DNA of 64,000 nt from DASVRA01 sp036388855 (GCA_036388855.1 DASVRA010000007.1:1-64000), one strand, 5' to 3'. Shown: positions 7,807-18,132, counted from the first letter of the stretch. Notes: generated by a model from the letters alone, not told the origin. A program made the numbers and translations.

Positions 7807-9153
7807 ATGCGCAACCTCATCGCCGCTGTCGAGCGCATCGATCCGCTGGTCGTCTCCGGCCGGGTCGCCGCCGTCAGCGGCCTGCTGATCGAGGCGCGGG
7901 GCGGCCTCACCCGCCTGGCCGTCGGCGCCCGCGCCGAGATCGAGCGCCGCGCCGGCTCTCCATTGCCTGCCGAAGTCGTGGGCTTCCGCGAAGCCCGGGC
8001 GCTGCTGATGCCCTTCGGCTCGCTGGAGGGCGTGGCGCCGGGCGCCGAGATCCGCATCGCCCCGGAAGAGGCGTGCGTGCGCCCCACCCTGGCCTGGAAG
8101 GGCCGCATCGTCGACGCCTACGGCGAGCCGATCGACGGCAAGGGGCCGCTGCCCCAGGGACCAGCCGCCTACCCCCTGCGCGCGCCCCCGCCCCCCGCTC
8201 ACGCCCGCGGCCGGGTCGGCCCGAGGCTCGACCTCGGCGTCCGCGCCATGAACGTGTTCACCACCTGCTGCCGCGGCCAGCGCCTGGGCGTGTTCGCCGG
8301 CTCGGGCGTCGGCAAGTCGGTGCTGCTCTCCATGCTGGCGCGCCAGAGCGACTGCGACGCGGTGGTGGTCGGCCTGATCGGCGAACGCGGCCGTGAGGTG
8401 CGCGAGTTCGTCGAGGAGACCCTCGGCGAAGATGGCCTGCGCCGCGCGGTCGTCGTGGTCGCCACCTCCGACGAGCCGGCGCTGAAACGACGCCAGGCCG
8501 CCTACCTCACCCTCGCCGTCGCCGAGTTCCTCCGCGACCAAGACTTGGAGGTGCTGTGCCTGATGGACAGCGTCACCCGCTTCGCCATGGCCCAGCGCGA
8601 AATCGGCCTGGCCGCCGGCGAGCCGCCCACCACCAAGGGCTACACCCCCACCGTCTTCACCGAACTCCCCAAGCTGCTCGAACGCGCCGGCCCCGGGCCG
8701 GTCCGCCCCGACGGCACGGTCGCGGGCGGGATCACCGGCCTGTTCACCGTGCTGGTCGACGGCGACGACCACAACGAGCCGATCGCAGACGCCGTGCGCG
8801 GCATCCTCGACGGCCACATCGTGATGGAGCGCGCCATCGCCGAGCGCGGCCGTTTCCCGGCGATCAACGTGCTGAAGTCGATCAGCCGCACCATGCCGGC
8901 CTGCCAGCTGCCGCACGAGCGGGCGCTGGTGGTCGAGGCGCGCCGGACGCTCAGCGCCTACGCCGACATGGAGGAGCTGATCCGCATCGGCGCCTACCGC
9001 TCGGGCGCCGACCCGCTGGTCGACCGCGCCATCACGCTGAACCCGGCGCTGGAAGCCTTCTTGTCCCAGGACAAGGACGAGCCCTCCTCGCTCGACACCG
9101 CCTTCGCCGACCTCGACGCCATCCTTGGCGACCAACAGGAGCTTGCCGCGTGA
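7807..9153 (+). CDS. fliI: Flagellar export ATPase FliI
   Basis: Soluble F1-beta-like ATPase that energises substrate unloading at the flagellar export gate. The 448-residue product has the P-loop AGSGVGKS (about residues 166-173), the family stretch GLIGERGREVREF, and the Walker B region CLMDSVTRFAMAQREI. The ATG at 7807 (MRNLIAAVERIDPL) matches my memory of the Caulobacter N-terminus. A GTG at 7783 has a better SD (AGGAGG at 7766-7771) and would add eight residues, so the exact start is open. The stop overlaps fliJ as GTGA. Confidence 0.95.
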   Translation: MRNLIAAVERIDPLVVSGRVAAVSGLLIEARGGLTRLAVGARAEIERRAGSPLPAEVVGFREARALLMPFGSLEGVAPGAEIRIAPEEACVRPTLAWKGRIVDAYGEPIDGKGPLPQGPAAYPLRAPPPPAHARGRVGPRLDLGVRAMNVFTTCCRGQRLGVFAGSGVGKSVLLSMLARQSDCDAVVVGLIGERGREVREFVEETLGEDGLRRAVVVVATSDEPALKRRQAAYLTLAVAEFLRDQDLEVLCLMDSVTRFAMAQREIGLAAGEPPTTKGYTPTVFTELPKLLERAGPGPVRPDGTVAGGITGLFTVLVDGDDHNEPIADAVRGILDGHIVMERAIAERGRFPAINVLKSISRTMPACQLPHERALVVEARRTLSAYADMEELIRIGAYRSGADPLVDRAITLNPALEAFLSQDKDEPSSLDTAFADLDAILGDQQELAA

Positions 9154-9557
9154 GCTGGGAACATTCGCTGGTGAAGATCAGCACCTATCACGTCGATGTG
9201 CTGCGCAAGCGCCTGGTGGCCATCGCCGAACGCCGCATGGCCGCCGAACTGGGCCTGACCCTGCTCCACGCGGAGCTGGAGGCCGAACGCGCCCGCGGCG
9301 ACGAGGACGCCCACGCCGGCTGGTACCGCATCGGCTACGCTGAGGGCTGGCGCGTCCGCCGCGAAACCGCCGAGTCCGAAATCGCCGCCATCGAGGCGGA
9401 GGAGACCGGCGCGCGCGACGCCCTCACGGCCGCCTACCAAGAGCTGAAGAAGTACGAGCAGGTGGCCGAAGGCGCCGCCCGCGCCCAGTCCCTCGCCGCC
9501 GCCCGCCGCGACCGCGCCGCCATGGACGAACTGGGGCTCCGAAGGGCTGTGGGATAG
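9150..9557 (+). CDS. fliJ: Flagellar export chaperone FliJ
   Basis: A 135-residue, almost wholly alpha-helical protein with long heptad-like stretches rich in Ala, Glu and Arg. FliJ is the coiled-coil stalk inserted in the FliI hexamer and also escorts export chaperones. The GTG start at 9150 overlaps the fliI stop (GTGA), typical of a fliI-fliJ pair. The identification relies on position, size and predicted coiled coil more than on sequence motifs, because FliJ is poorly conserved. Confidence 0.82.
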   Translation: MSWEHSLVKISTYHVDVLRKRLVAIAERRMAAELGLTLLHAELEAERARGDEDAHAGWYRIGYAEGWRVRRETAESEIAAIEAEETGARDALTAAYQELKKYEQVAEGAARAQSLAAARRDRAAMDELGLRRAVG

Positions 9558-9570
9558 CTTCTCCCCAGCA

Positions 9571-10617
9571 ATGATCGCCCGACGTACGTTTCTCCTCTCC
9601 AGCCTCGCGCTGGCCGCCTGCGGGCGGGAAGCGCAGGGGGAGCCGGCGGCGGCAGGGCCAGTCCAGGCCCTCAGGGCGGTCGCCCCATTCCCCGTCGGCT
9701 GCGCCGTCAAGAGCGAACTGCTGGACGATACCGCCTACGCCGCCCTGCTGACCCGTCACTTCTCCCAGCTTACGGCCGAGTGGGAGATGAAGATGGAGTA
9801 CATCCTGCAGTCGGACGGCGCCTTCCGCTTCGACGCTCCCGACCGGCTGGCGGGGTTCGCGCGGGCCAACGGCATGCGCCTCTTTGGCCATACCCTGGTC
9901 TGGTACGAGCAGAAGCCGGACGCCTTCGCCCGCATCGATGGGACCGGCGAGCCGTTCGCCAGGGCCTACCGCAACTACATCCTGGCGGTGGCAGGCCGCT
10001 ACCGGGGCCAAATCGCCGGCTGGGACGTAGTCAACGAGGCGGTGGCGGAGGACGGGGAGGGGCTCCGCGCCTCGCTCTGGAGCCGCAACCTCGGCGAGCT
10101 CGATCACATCCGCCGCGCCTTCGACCACGCGCGCGAGGCCGATCCCGACGCGGTGCTGTTCCTCAACGACTACAATCTCGAACACCTGCCGAAAAAGCGC
10201 GCGACCTTCCTGCGCTTGGCGGAAAGGCTGCTAGGAGCCGGCGCGCCGCTGGGCGGGCTGGGGACGCAGACGCACCTGTCGGTGGACACGCGCCCCGGCG
10301 CCGTGACGGCGGCTGTGCGCGACCTCGCGAAGCTGGGCCTGCCGATCCACGTCTCCGAACTGGATGTGAAGCTGAAGCCAGCGCCGCTTGCCGACACGTC
10401 GGAGCGGCTCCAGCGCCAGGCGCGGCTCTACGGCGAGGTGGGCGAGGCGTTCGCCGCCCTGCCGGAGCGCCAGCGTTTCGCCCTGACCGTCTGGGGCCTG
10501 CGCGACCGCGACCATTGGCTGCGCCGGGGCGGCAAACCAGAGGAACCCACGCTATTCGACGATGCCGGGCGGCCGAAGCCGGCGTTCCATGCGCTCGTGC
10601 GGGCGTTCGGCGCCTAG
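9571..10617 (+). CDS. GH10 endo-1,4-beta-xylanase, lipoprotein
   Basis: Secreted hemicellulase of glycoside hydrolase family 10. The 348-residue product starts with a lipoprotein signal (SLALAAC, Cys17) and then forms a single catalytic barrel. The acid/base Glu is E156 in WDVVNEA and the nucleophile Glu is E263 in HVSELDV; LFGHTLVWYEQ and a C-terminal VWGLRDRDHWL block are also family-typical. No carbohydrate-binding module is seen. It starts 14 bases after fliJ but has no functional link to flagella; it may be read through from fliIJ. Its stop overlaps the convergent DUF4282 gene by 4 bases. Confidence 0.93.
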   Translation: MIARRTFLLSSLALAACGREAQGEPAAAGPVQALRAVAPFPVGCAVKSELLDDTAYAALLTRHFSQLTAEWEMKMEYILQSDGAFRFDAPDRLAGFARANGMRLFGHTLVWYEQKPDAFARIDGTGEPFARAYRNYILAVAGRYRGQIAGWDVVNEAVAEDGEGLRASLWSRNLGELDHIRRAFDHAREADPDAVLFLNDYNLEHLPKKRATFLRLAERLLGAGAPLGGLGTQTHLSVDTRPGAVTAAVRDLAKLGLPIHVSELDVKLKPAPLADTSERLQRQARLYGEVGEAFAALPERQRFALTVWGLRDRDHWLRRGGKPEEPTLFDDAGRPKPAFHALVRAFGA

Positions 10618-11003
10618 TACGGCGGTCGCATGCCGGAGGCCGCCGCGGTCCGTGGCTGGGTCTGCCCCGCCTGCTCCTGATCAAGCGTCCGGCGGAGCGC
10701 GTGCAGGTCGTCGCCGATGCGGAAGATCACCACGAAAAACTCGCAGAACGCGCGCCAGAGCAGCGCCAGCACCCCCATCACGATCAGGCCGATCACGGCG
10801 GTAGGGAGCGCCAGCAGGATCTTCATGATCCCCGGCTCCCGGATGGCCACGCCGACGGTGGCGCCAACCGCACCGAACCCCAGCAGCAGGATCACAGCCA
10901 GGCCGCCCCAGTAGACGAGATGCACGATCGGGCGGGTCATCAGCTGCTCGAGGGTCAGCCACTCCCACAGCCTGCCCCCGCGCTTGACCTGTCTTGGACT
11001 CAT
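10614..11003 (-). CDS. DUF4282 membrane protein
   Basis: A 129-residue protein with two membrane helices (about residues 25-48 and 60-90), then the conserved-looking WRAFCEFFVVIFRIGDDLHA and a short polar tail. This matches my recollection of DUF4282 proteins, whose function is unknown. It converges on the xylanase gene with a CTAG stop overlap at 10614-10617. Confidence 0.7.
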   Translation of the reverse strand: MSPRQVKRGGRLWEWLTLEQLMTRPIVHLVYWGGLAVILLLGFGAVGATVGVAIREPGIMKILLALPTAVIGLIVMGVLALLWRAFCEFFVVIFRIGDDLHALRRTLDQEQAGQTQPRTAAASGMRPPY

Positions 11004-11132
11004 CCGCGCCTCGCTCCAACCCGCCCGCAGCCTTGGCTATCAGCGGGGGCGCGCGGGGGCAACGCCCAAGCCCACGCGCGAAAAGTCCCGGCGCCTCGCG
11101 ACGCCGGGACTCTCCGGAGCCGAAGGGCGGGT

Positions 11133-11636
11133 TCAGCTCACGAAGTCGTAGGTGGCCTCTGCCGGCGCGCCGGCGACCTCGATGATGGTGATGGTGTCGC
11201 CTTCCTCGGGGTGGAAGTCGCGGACCTGCAAGGCGTCGGTGACGAAGAAGGCGTCGGCGCCGTCGCCGCCGACCAGGAAATCGTCGCCGTCGCCCCCGTT
11301 CAGGGTGTCGTCGCCGATGCCGCCGCGCAGGGTGTCGTTGCCCGCCCCGCCGAACAGCTCGTCGGCGCCCCTGCCGCCGCCCAGGGTGTCGGAGCCGTCG
11401 CGCCCGTCCAGCCGGTCGTTGTCCTGCCCCCCCTTGGCGAGGTCGTTTCCGTCGCCGCCGATCAGGTTGTCGCGGCCGATGCCGCCCACCAGCAGGTCGT
11501 CGCCGAAGCCGCCGACCAGGCGGTCGTCGCCGTCCCTGCCGAGCAGGGTGTCGGCGCCGTTGCGCCCGAAGATCTTGTCGTCCTCGTCCCCGCCGGCAAG
11601 CCTCTCGGCGTTGTGGGTTCCTTCCAGTCTAGCCAT
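11133..11636 (-). CDS. Small RTX (hemolysin-type calcium-binding repeat) secreted protein
   Basis: A 167-residue protein consisting almost only of GGxGxDxLx nonapeptide repeats (about residues 8-135) that should fold into a Ca2+-binding beta-roll. A short C-terminal region ends YDFVS, the hydrophobic ending typical of type I secretion signals. No enzymatic domain is present. The ATG at 11636 is chosen because GAGGAGA sits about 8 bases upstream. Two larger RTX proteins and an RTX protease lie near 36-41 kb and share the style of ending. No type I secretion apparatus is in the window. Confidence 0.85.
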   Translation of the reverse strand: MARLEGTHNAERLAGGDEDDKIFGRNGADTLLGRDGDDRLVGGFGDDLLVGGIGRDNLIGGDGNDLAKGGQDNDRLDGRDGSDTLGGGRGADELFGGAGNDTLRGGIGDDTLNGGDGDDFLVGGDGADAFFVTDALQVRDFHPEEGDTITIIEVAGAPAEATYDFVS

Positions 11637-11685
11637 GTCGCATCTCCTCGTTTCGCCTCGCGGGCGAGGGATGCAACCCATGGAT

Positions 11686-11724
11686 ATGGTTAAGGTTCTT
11701 TGCGTGGTTAAGCTGAGCGGTTAA
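11686..11724 (-). promoter_or_regulatory. Cluster of three TTAACC half-sites in a divergent promoter region
   Basis: Read on the minus strand, three TTAACC copies occur (TTAA cores at 11721, 11708 and 11690), the last being TTAACCAT, an exact CtrA half-site. They lie 54-92 bases upstream of the RTX start and within the region shared with the Gly/Tyr-rich gene. Spacing is not the classical N7, so CtrA or related binding is only a possibility. Confidence 0.35.
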
Positions 11725-11802
11725 CGCCTGCGGGAGCCCGGCGGCTGCTCGTGCGTTGTCGAATGACCGGGGGGTGGCGACCCAACGGATGGAGCGTTGA
11801 TT

Positions 11803-12158
11803 ATGCGTAAGACCCTGACCCTCGCCGCCGCGGCGGCGACCCTGATCGGCGGCGCCGTGATCGCGGACTCGGCCTCGGCCCAAGTCGTGATCGCCGGCGG
11901 CGGCTATTACGGCGGCAGCCCATACTACGGCGGCTACTACGGCGGCGGCTATTACCGCCCCGGCGTGAGCTTTGGAGTCGGCTACGGCTACCCGAGCTAC
12001 GGCTACCCGAGCTACGGCTACGGCTATGCCTACCCCGCTTACCGCTACGGCTACGCGCGGCCCTACTATAGCGGCTACTACGCCCGCTACCCGCGCTACG
12101 GCTACCGCTGCGGCCGCAGCGTGGTGCGGTTCCACCACGGCCGGTACATCACGGTTCG

Positions 12159-12174
<16 letters not shown>
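11803..12174 (+). CDS. Gly/Tyr-rich secreted protein
   Basis: A 123-residue protein with a clear Sec signal (cleavage likely after ASAQ, about residue 27). The mature part is built from GYYGG, SYGYP and YGYA units, then ends in a short basic Cys-containing segment (RCGRSVVRFHHGR). The DNA for GYPSY is directly duplicated near 11990-12020. Such proteins are common in Caulobacterales envelopes but have no known function. The ATG at 11803 has GGAG at 11791-11794. It overlaps the convergent fbpC gene by 16 bases. Confidence 0.72.
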
Positions 12175-13192
<1,018 letters not shown>

Positions 13193-13196
<4 letters not shown>

Positions 13197-14806
13197 GGGC
13201 GGTCCCCCGGGCGCGAGCCGGCGACCTTGCGCGACAGGAAGACCACCGGCCCCACCGCCGCCGCCACGATCAGCAGCGCCGGCCAGGCGGCCTGGGCCAG
13301 CCGCTCGTCGTTGGCGTAGCGGTCGGCCAGCACGGCCAGGGTGTCGAAGTCGAAGGGGCGCAGCATCAGGGTGGCGGGAAGCTCCTTCATCACGTCGACG
13401 AATACCAGCAGGGCCGCGGTCCAGAGCGCGGCGCGCACCATGGGCAGGTGGACGCGGCGCAGCGCGGCCGCCTCGGTGGCGCCGAGGCTGCGCGCCGCCT
13501 GTTCGACCGAGGGGGTGATCCGGGTCAAGCCCGCCTCGATCGGCTGCAGCGCCGAGGCCATCAGCCGGGCGGCGTAGGCAAACAGCAGCAGCGCCAGCCC
13601 CGCCGCCGCGCCCTGCGCCGCGCCACCCACGCCCCAGAGCAGGGCCGCCGGCGCCAGCAGCCCCACCGCCATAACCGCGCCGGGCGTGGCGTAGCCGAGG
13701 CTGGCGATCCGCTTGGCTGCGTGGCCCTTGCGCTCGCCCAGCGCCAGCACGGCGGCCAAGGCGACAGTCAGGGCGGCGCCGACAATGGCCATACCGAGCG
13801 ATACGGTGGCGGCCCTGCCTAGCGCGGCCAAATCGGGGGAAGCGCTCAGGCCCCGCGCCAGGAGCCACCCAGCTGGGAGCAGCAGGGCGAGGGTCAGGAG
13901 CAGGGCGCAGAAGAGGGTGGCGGCCCAGGGCCTCCAGCCGGAGAGCGGCGTCTCCGCCAGCGTGCGCCAGCGCACGGAGGTGGCGTGGTAGCTCTCGCCC
14001 AGGCGGTTGGCGCGCTCAAGCCAGAGCAGCAGGGCGGCGGCCGCCAGCAGCACGAGCGACAATCGCGCCGCCGAGGCGGGCGAGCCGAACACGCTCCAGG
14101 CGCGCACCACCCCTGTGGTCAGGGTCTGCACGCCCAGGAAGTTGACCGCGCCGTAGTCGGCGAGCGTCTCCATCACCGCCAGCGCCGCGCCGGCCGCGAT
14201 GGCCGGGCGGGCGAGCGGCAGGGCGACCCGGCGGAACACCTCGCGTGGGGAGGCGCCCAGCGTCCGAGCCGCCTCGAGCGCGCAAACCGACTGAGTGATG
14301 AAGGCGGCGCGGGCAGTGAGATAGACGTAGGGATAGAGCGCCAGGCTCAACACCAGCGCCGCGCCGGGCAGGCCGCGGATGTCAAAGGGCCAGGCGGCGA
14401 GGCCGGTCGCGCTTTGGAAGGCCAACCGCGCCGGCCCCGCCACGTCGAGCAGGTCGGCATAGCCATAGGCGAGGGCGAAGGCGGGCGCAGCCAGCGGCAG
14501 GGCCAGCGCCCAGGCGAACAGGCCCCGGCCGGGAAAGCGGTACATCACCACCAGCCACGCCGCCGAGGCCCCCAGCACCGTGGTGCCGACCGCCACCGAC
14601 GCCGCCAGCGCCGCCGAGGTCAGGGCATAGCGGCCGATCAGCTGCGGCGGCATGGCGGCGGCGCCCGTCCCGCTGACCGCCAGCCACACCACCGACGCCA
14701 ACGGCAGCACGGCCAGCGCGGCTGCGGCGTAGGCGGCGAGGCGGAGGGGGGAAGGTGCGGACCAGGCTTGTGTGCGGCCGCGCGGCTGGGGAATCGAAAC
14801 GCTCAT
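13193..14806 (-). CDS. fbpB: Iron(III) ABC transporter permease, fused double-domain (FbpB type)
   Basis: A 537-residue membrane protein with about 12 helices in two homologous halves, each carrying a binding-protein-dependent transport loop (EAARTLGASPREVF near residue 185; EQAARSLGATEAA near 445). This fused two-domain layout is typical of FbpB-type ferric permeases. ATG at 14806 is used; GTG at 14809 is also possible. It is coupled to fbpC by a 4-base overlap. The gap to fbpA is filled by a family A repeat, which may affect transcript stability between the genes. Confidence 0.9.
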
Positions 14807-14820
14807 CACGAGCGCCTGTA

Positions 14821-14989
14821 ATCCCCCTTCCCCCTCGATGGGGGAAGGGCCGGGGATGGGGGTGTGGCCAAGATGCTCGACGAGTTGGCGCTAGAGGAAG
14901 GCTCCTCCGCCTCTCGCGCCTGCGCGGAACAGCCGGCGTGAAGACCCCCTCTCCCGACCTCTCCCTCATCCCCCGACGGGAGAGGAGAT
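14821..14989. repeat. Family A palindromic repeat, copy 1
   Basis: Left arm at 14821-14867 (core TTCCCCCTCGATGGGGGAAG) and opposing arm at 14944-14989 (CTCATCCCCCGACGGGAGAG) enclose about 75 bases, making an imperfect fold-back of about 165 bp. It occupies the fbpA-fbpB gap. Copies 2 and 3 are at 19.5 and 44.2 kb. Confidence 0.75.
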
Positions 14990-14996
14990 AGCGCCT

Positions 14997-16046
14997 TCAC
15001 CGCCAGCCCGCCTGGTCGAACACGGCCTGGGCCTCGGCTTGGCGGCGGCCGTAGACGGTGACCGGCATCGGGTCGGCCTTGAAGCGGGAGATCGCCTTCA
15101 CGTCCGGCGGCGGCTCGACGGTGGCCACGGCGGGGAACTCGTGGTTGGCGCCAGCGAAGATGTGCTGGGCTTGGTCGGTGGTCAGGAACTCCAGGAACCG
15201 CAGCGCCTCGGCGCGGTGCGGCGCGTGGGCGGCCACGCCTCCGCCCGAAATGTTGACGTGCGTTCCCGCGCCCGCCTGTTCAGGGAAGCTGAGCTTGACG
15301 CGGTTGGCGGTCGCCTTGTCGCTTGGGTCAGACGAGGCGGCGACGCGCAGATAGTAGTAGGTGTTGGTCAGGGCTGCCTGGCAGGCGCCGGCCCCGACCG
15401 CGCGCACCTGGTCGATATCGCCGCCCTGAGGAGGGCGCGCGAAGTTGGCGACCACGCCCTTGGCCCAGGCGAGCGCCTTCGGCCGCCCCCATCGCTCGAT
15501 CAGCGCCGCCATCAGGGACAGGTTGTAGACGTTGTCGGAGGAGCGGACACAGACGCCCTTGCGGAAACGGGGCGAGGCCAGCTGCTCGTAGGCGGCGACT
15601 TCGTCAGGCCGCACCTTGCTCCGGTCATAGGCAATCACCCGGGCGCGGCGGGAGAAGCCGAACCACTGGCCCTGAGGGTCGCGGAGCGGCGCTGGGATGC
15701 GCTCTGCGATCACCCGGCTGTCGACGCGCTGGAACAGTCCCGCCTGCTCGGCCCGCCACAAGGCCCCGGCGTCGGCCATCAGGATCACGTCGGCGGGCGA
15801 GCCGGCGCCCTCCGCCTTGATCCGCTCGATCAACTGATCGGGAGCCATCTCCAGGGTTCGGACGCGGATGCCGGTCTGGTTGCGGAATAGGTCGTAGATC
15901 CGCCGGTCGGCGTCGTAGTGGCGGGCGGTGTAGAGGTTAAGCACCTTCTCCGGACCCTGCGCACGGTGGGCCGGCTGGCCGCAGGCGGCCAAGGCGGCGG
16001 CGAGCAGCGCCAGACAGGACAGGAACGGCCGGGGGAACTTGGACAT
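14997..16046 (-). CDS. fbpA: Iron(III) ABC transporter substrate-binding lipoprotein (FbpA type)
   Basis: Periplasmic receptor of the ferric importer, about 349 residues. A lipoprotein signal (LAAALAAC) anchors it. The mature part has the family start VLNLYTARHYDADRRIYDLF and the double-Tyr iron site region NTYYYLRV in the C-terminal lobe. First gene of fbpA-fbpB-fbpC. The ATG at 16046 is chosen for the signal layout; no strong SD is visible. A Fur-like inverted repeat lies 36-52 bases upstream, so induction under iron limitation is likely. Confidence 0.9.
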   Translation of the reverse strand: MSKFPRPFLSCLALLAAALAACGQPAHRAQGPEKVLNLYTARHYDADRRIYDLFRNQTGIRVRTLEMAPDQLIERIKAEGAGSPADVILMADAGALWRAEQAGLFQRVDSRVIAERIPAPLRDPQGQWFGFSRRARVIAYDRSKVRPDEVAAYEQLASPRFRKGVCVRSSDNVYNLSLMAALIERWGRPKALAWAKGVVANFARPPQGGDIDQVRAVGAGACQAALTNTYYYLRVAASSDPSDKATANRVKLSFPEQAGAGTHVNISGGGVAAHAPHRAEALRFLEFLTTDQAQHIFAGANHEFPAVATVEPPPDVKAISRFKADPMPVTVYGRRQAEAQAVFDQAGWR

Positions 16047-16081
16047 GGAGGCACGGCGAAGGGGCGGCCTCCGTCGCACAG

Positions 16082-16098
16082 TTGAGAATGGTTCGCAA
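16082..16098. promoter_or_regulatory. Fur-like operator upstream of fbpA
   Basis: TTGAGAATGGTTCGCAA is an imperfect inverted repeat (TTGAGAA and TTCGCAA around TGG; six of seven positions pair) resembling alphaproteobacterial Fur boxes. It sits between the fbpA start (16046) and the stop of the upstream MFS gene (16101), where a Fur operator would act. Binding is inferred. Confidence 0.55.
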
Positions 16099-16100
16099 CA

Positions 16101-17549
16101 TCAGCCGGCGGCGGAGCTCTCCGCCGCTATGCGGTTGCGCCGCGCCAGATTGGCCCCGACCTGCGGGTGCAGCCGGAAGAACACCGGGGCGCCCAACACC
16201 GTCACCGCGCCGATGACAGCGAAGGGAATGATGAAGCTGTCGGGCGTCAGCCGCCCGCCATACAGCAGGCGCGCGCCCTGCAGCGACAGGGCGCCGAGGG
16301 TGACGCCGAGGCTGAGCGAAAGCTGCTGCACCACCGCGTAGAAGGTGGTCGCTGCGCTGACCGACTTCGCCGGCGTCTCGGCATAGGCGATGGTGTTGAT
16401 CGCGTTGAACATCGAGGAGCGGAACAGGCCAGTCAGGAACAGCACGCCGACCATCAGGACGACGGGCGTCTCGGGACGAAAGAAGCCGGGGACTACGGTG
16501 GCGGCCCCGACCGCGACCACGCCCCAGCCGAGCACCCGCCTGAAGCCGAAGCGGTCGATCAGCGGCGGGCTCAGCGCGCGGGCGAACAGGGCGCCGACCG
16601 CGGAAGCGACGAACAGCCCGCCGGCCTCGAGCGCGCTCCAGCCCAGCCCGACCTGCATCAGGAGCGGCAGCAGCAGCGGCGTACCGCCGAAGGCCAGGCG
16701 GGGAAAGACGCCGCCGGCCATGCTCGCGCGGAAGCTGGGCAGCCTGAGCAGCCGCAGGTCGATCACCGGGTTCTTGGCGCTGCGCAGATGGGCGGCGAAG
16801 CCGAAACCCGCCGCAATTGCCACGATGCCGGCGGCGAGCTGGGCGTGCCAGGAGATCAGCGGGAAGCCTATGGTCTCGGCGAGACCAATGGCGCCGCCGA
16901 GCGCCAGGGCCAGCAGCACGAAGCCGACAAGGTCGAACTTGCCCGGATGCGGCTGGCGCAGCCTGGGCACGAAGCGCATCACCGCGGCGACGCCGAGCAC
17001 GCCGATCGGCACGTTGATGTAGAAAATCCAGGGCCAATCGGCGACCTTCAGGATCAGCCCGGTCAGCGGCGGCCCGACCAGCGGCCCCACCATCGCCGGG
17101 GTGGTGAGCAGCAGCATGGCCCGCACCAGGTCCTCGCGCCGCGAACCGCCGACCACGATCATCCGCGCCACCGGCGTTAGCAGCGCTGCGCCCGTCCCCT
17201 GCACCAGCCGGAACAGCACCAGCGTGCCCAGTGAGCGCGACAGCCCGCACAGGATCGAGCCCACGGTGAACAGCACCATGGCCACCACGAAGATGCGCCG
17301 CGCTCCGAACCGGTCGGCGATCCAGCCCGATGCCGGGATCACCAGCGCCTGGATCATCATGTAGGAGGTGAGCGCCAGCTTCAGGTTCACCGGATCGGTC
17401 CCGAACGCCCGCGCCAGCGTCGGCAGGGCGGTGGACAGCGCGGTCTGGTCCACGAACTGGATGAACAGGGCGGAGGAGACGGCTAAAATTGCGAGGCGTC
17501 CGGACCAGCCGGTCATCGGCGGAGCGGAGGGCGCGGAGGAGGGCGGCAC
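16101..17549 (-). CDS. MFS transporter, DHA2 (EmrB/QacA-like) family
   Basis: Inner-membrane drug/proton antiporter-like protein of 482 residues with about 14 helices. Visible motifs are motif A (GWIADRFGARRIF) after helix 2, motif C-like segments in helix 5 and the helix-1 DQTALSTALPTLARAFG block of DHA2 exporters. GTG at 17549 has GGAGG 13 bases upstream; ATG at 17516 would remove 11 residues and is equally compatible with the family. The substrate is unknown. It lies directly upstream of fbpA on the same strand, with 54 bases and the Fur-like box between them. Confidence 0.85.
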   Translation of the reverse strand: MPPSSAPSAPPMTGWSGRLAILAVSSALFIQFVDQTALSTALPTLARAFGTDPVNLKLALTSYMMIQALVIPASGWIADRFGARRIFVVAMVLFTVGSILCGLSRSLGTLVLFRLVQGTGAALLTPVARMIVVGGSRREDLVRAMLLLTTPAMVGPLVGPPLTGLILKVADWPWIFYINVPIGVLGVAAVMRFVPRLRQPHPGKFDLVGFVLLALALGGAIGLAETIGFPLISWHAQLAAGIVAIAAGFGFAAHLRSAKNPVIDLRLLRLPSFRASMAGGVFPRLAFGGTPLLLPLLMQVGLGWSALEAGGLFVASAVGALFARALSPPLIDRFGFRRVLGWGVVAVGAATVVPGFFRPETPVVLMVGVLFLTGLFRSSMFNAINTIAYAETPAKSVSAATTFYAVVQQLSLSLGVTLGALSLQGARLLYGGRLTPDSFIIPFAVIGAVTVLGAPVFFRLHPQVGANLARRNRIAAESSAAG

Positions 17550-17691
17550 CGAGACCGGTTACACCTCCACTGCCCGAACCCGAAGGGGGACAGGCAGGAA
17601 TACCGGGTAGCGCGCAGCGCCTGTTGATCGCCCCATCCCTCGACTGCGCGCCTTTCGAGTTCAGGGCGATCCAGTCTGCTGCTGGAGAAGC

Positions 17692-18096
17692 TTAGCGGGC
17701 GGGTGGCTCGGGTCTCGGCGGACAGATTGCGCTCACGCAGATTTCCCATCGGGCGCCGCTTTCATCCGCCCCGGCGACGACCCCGCTCGACGGCAGACAG
17801 CCGACAGTAAAAAGCTCTGGGCAAGAAGGCAGCGGGCCGCCCAGTTTTACTAGCCATGATTGATCGGGCGGAACGAAAAGAGAGACATAGCGGCCGGTCG
17901 GGTCATAGCGACTAAGGGAGCCATCTGGGGCGGCCAAATTCGCCTCAAACCCAGTGAAGAACCTGGCCTGAAGCACCTCCGCTATTGCCCCGCCGCCCAA
18001 GAGGCTAAGGCCGACAATCAGGGGGGCAACAAGCTTCACATTTCTCGCTCTTGGCGGGAGGCCAAGCCTAAGCGGGAAGCTCGCTGAGTCAAACAT
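17692..18096 (-). CDS. Hypothetical protein with N-terminal membrane or signal segment
   Basis: A 134-residue frame with one hydrophobic stretch (LVAPLIVGLSLLGG), then a polar domain containing four Cys (PELFTVGCLPSS, WEICVSAICPP among them) and a Pro-rich end. A GTG at 18039 with AAGAGCGAGAA upstream would make that stretch a signal peptide and may be the true start. The DNA is less GC-rich than its neighbours. I do not recognise the family. It is divergent from the radical SAM gene across a region holding a LexA-type box. Confidence 0.5.
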   Translation of the reverse strand: MFDSASFPLRLGLPPRARNVKLVAPLIVGLSLLGGGAIAEVLQARFFTGFEANLAAPDGSLSRYDPTGRYVSLFVPPDQSWLVKLGGPLPSCPELFTVGCLPSSGVVAGADESGARWEICVSAICPPRPEPPAR

Positions 18097-18117
18097 GTTG
18101 GTGCCGCTGCCTCGACA

Positions 18118-18132
18118 GAACGAAGCACGAAC
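18118..18132 (-). promoter_or_regulatory. Alphaproteobacterial LexA (SOS) box
   Basis: GAACGAAGCACGAAC on the plus strand reads GTTC-N7-GTTC on the minus strand, the direct-repeat LexA operator of alphaproteobacteria. It ends 15 bases before the ATG of the radical SAM repair gene, where a repressor would block transcription or initiation. Damage induction of the downstream two-gene operon is inferred. Confidence 0.65.

Noticed and set aside
17550..17691. Gene or regulatory element in the gap before the MFS exporter
   Set aside because: No plausible frame; nothing seen beyond the expected promoter space.
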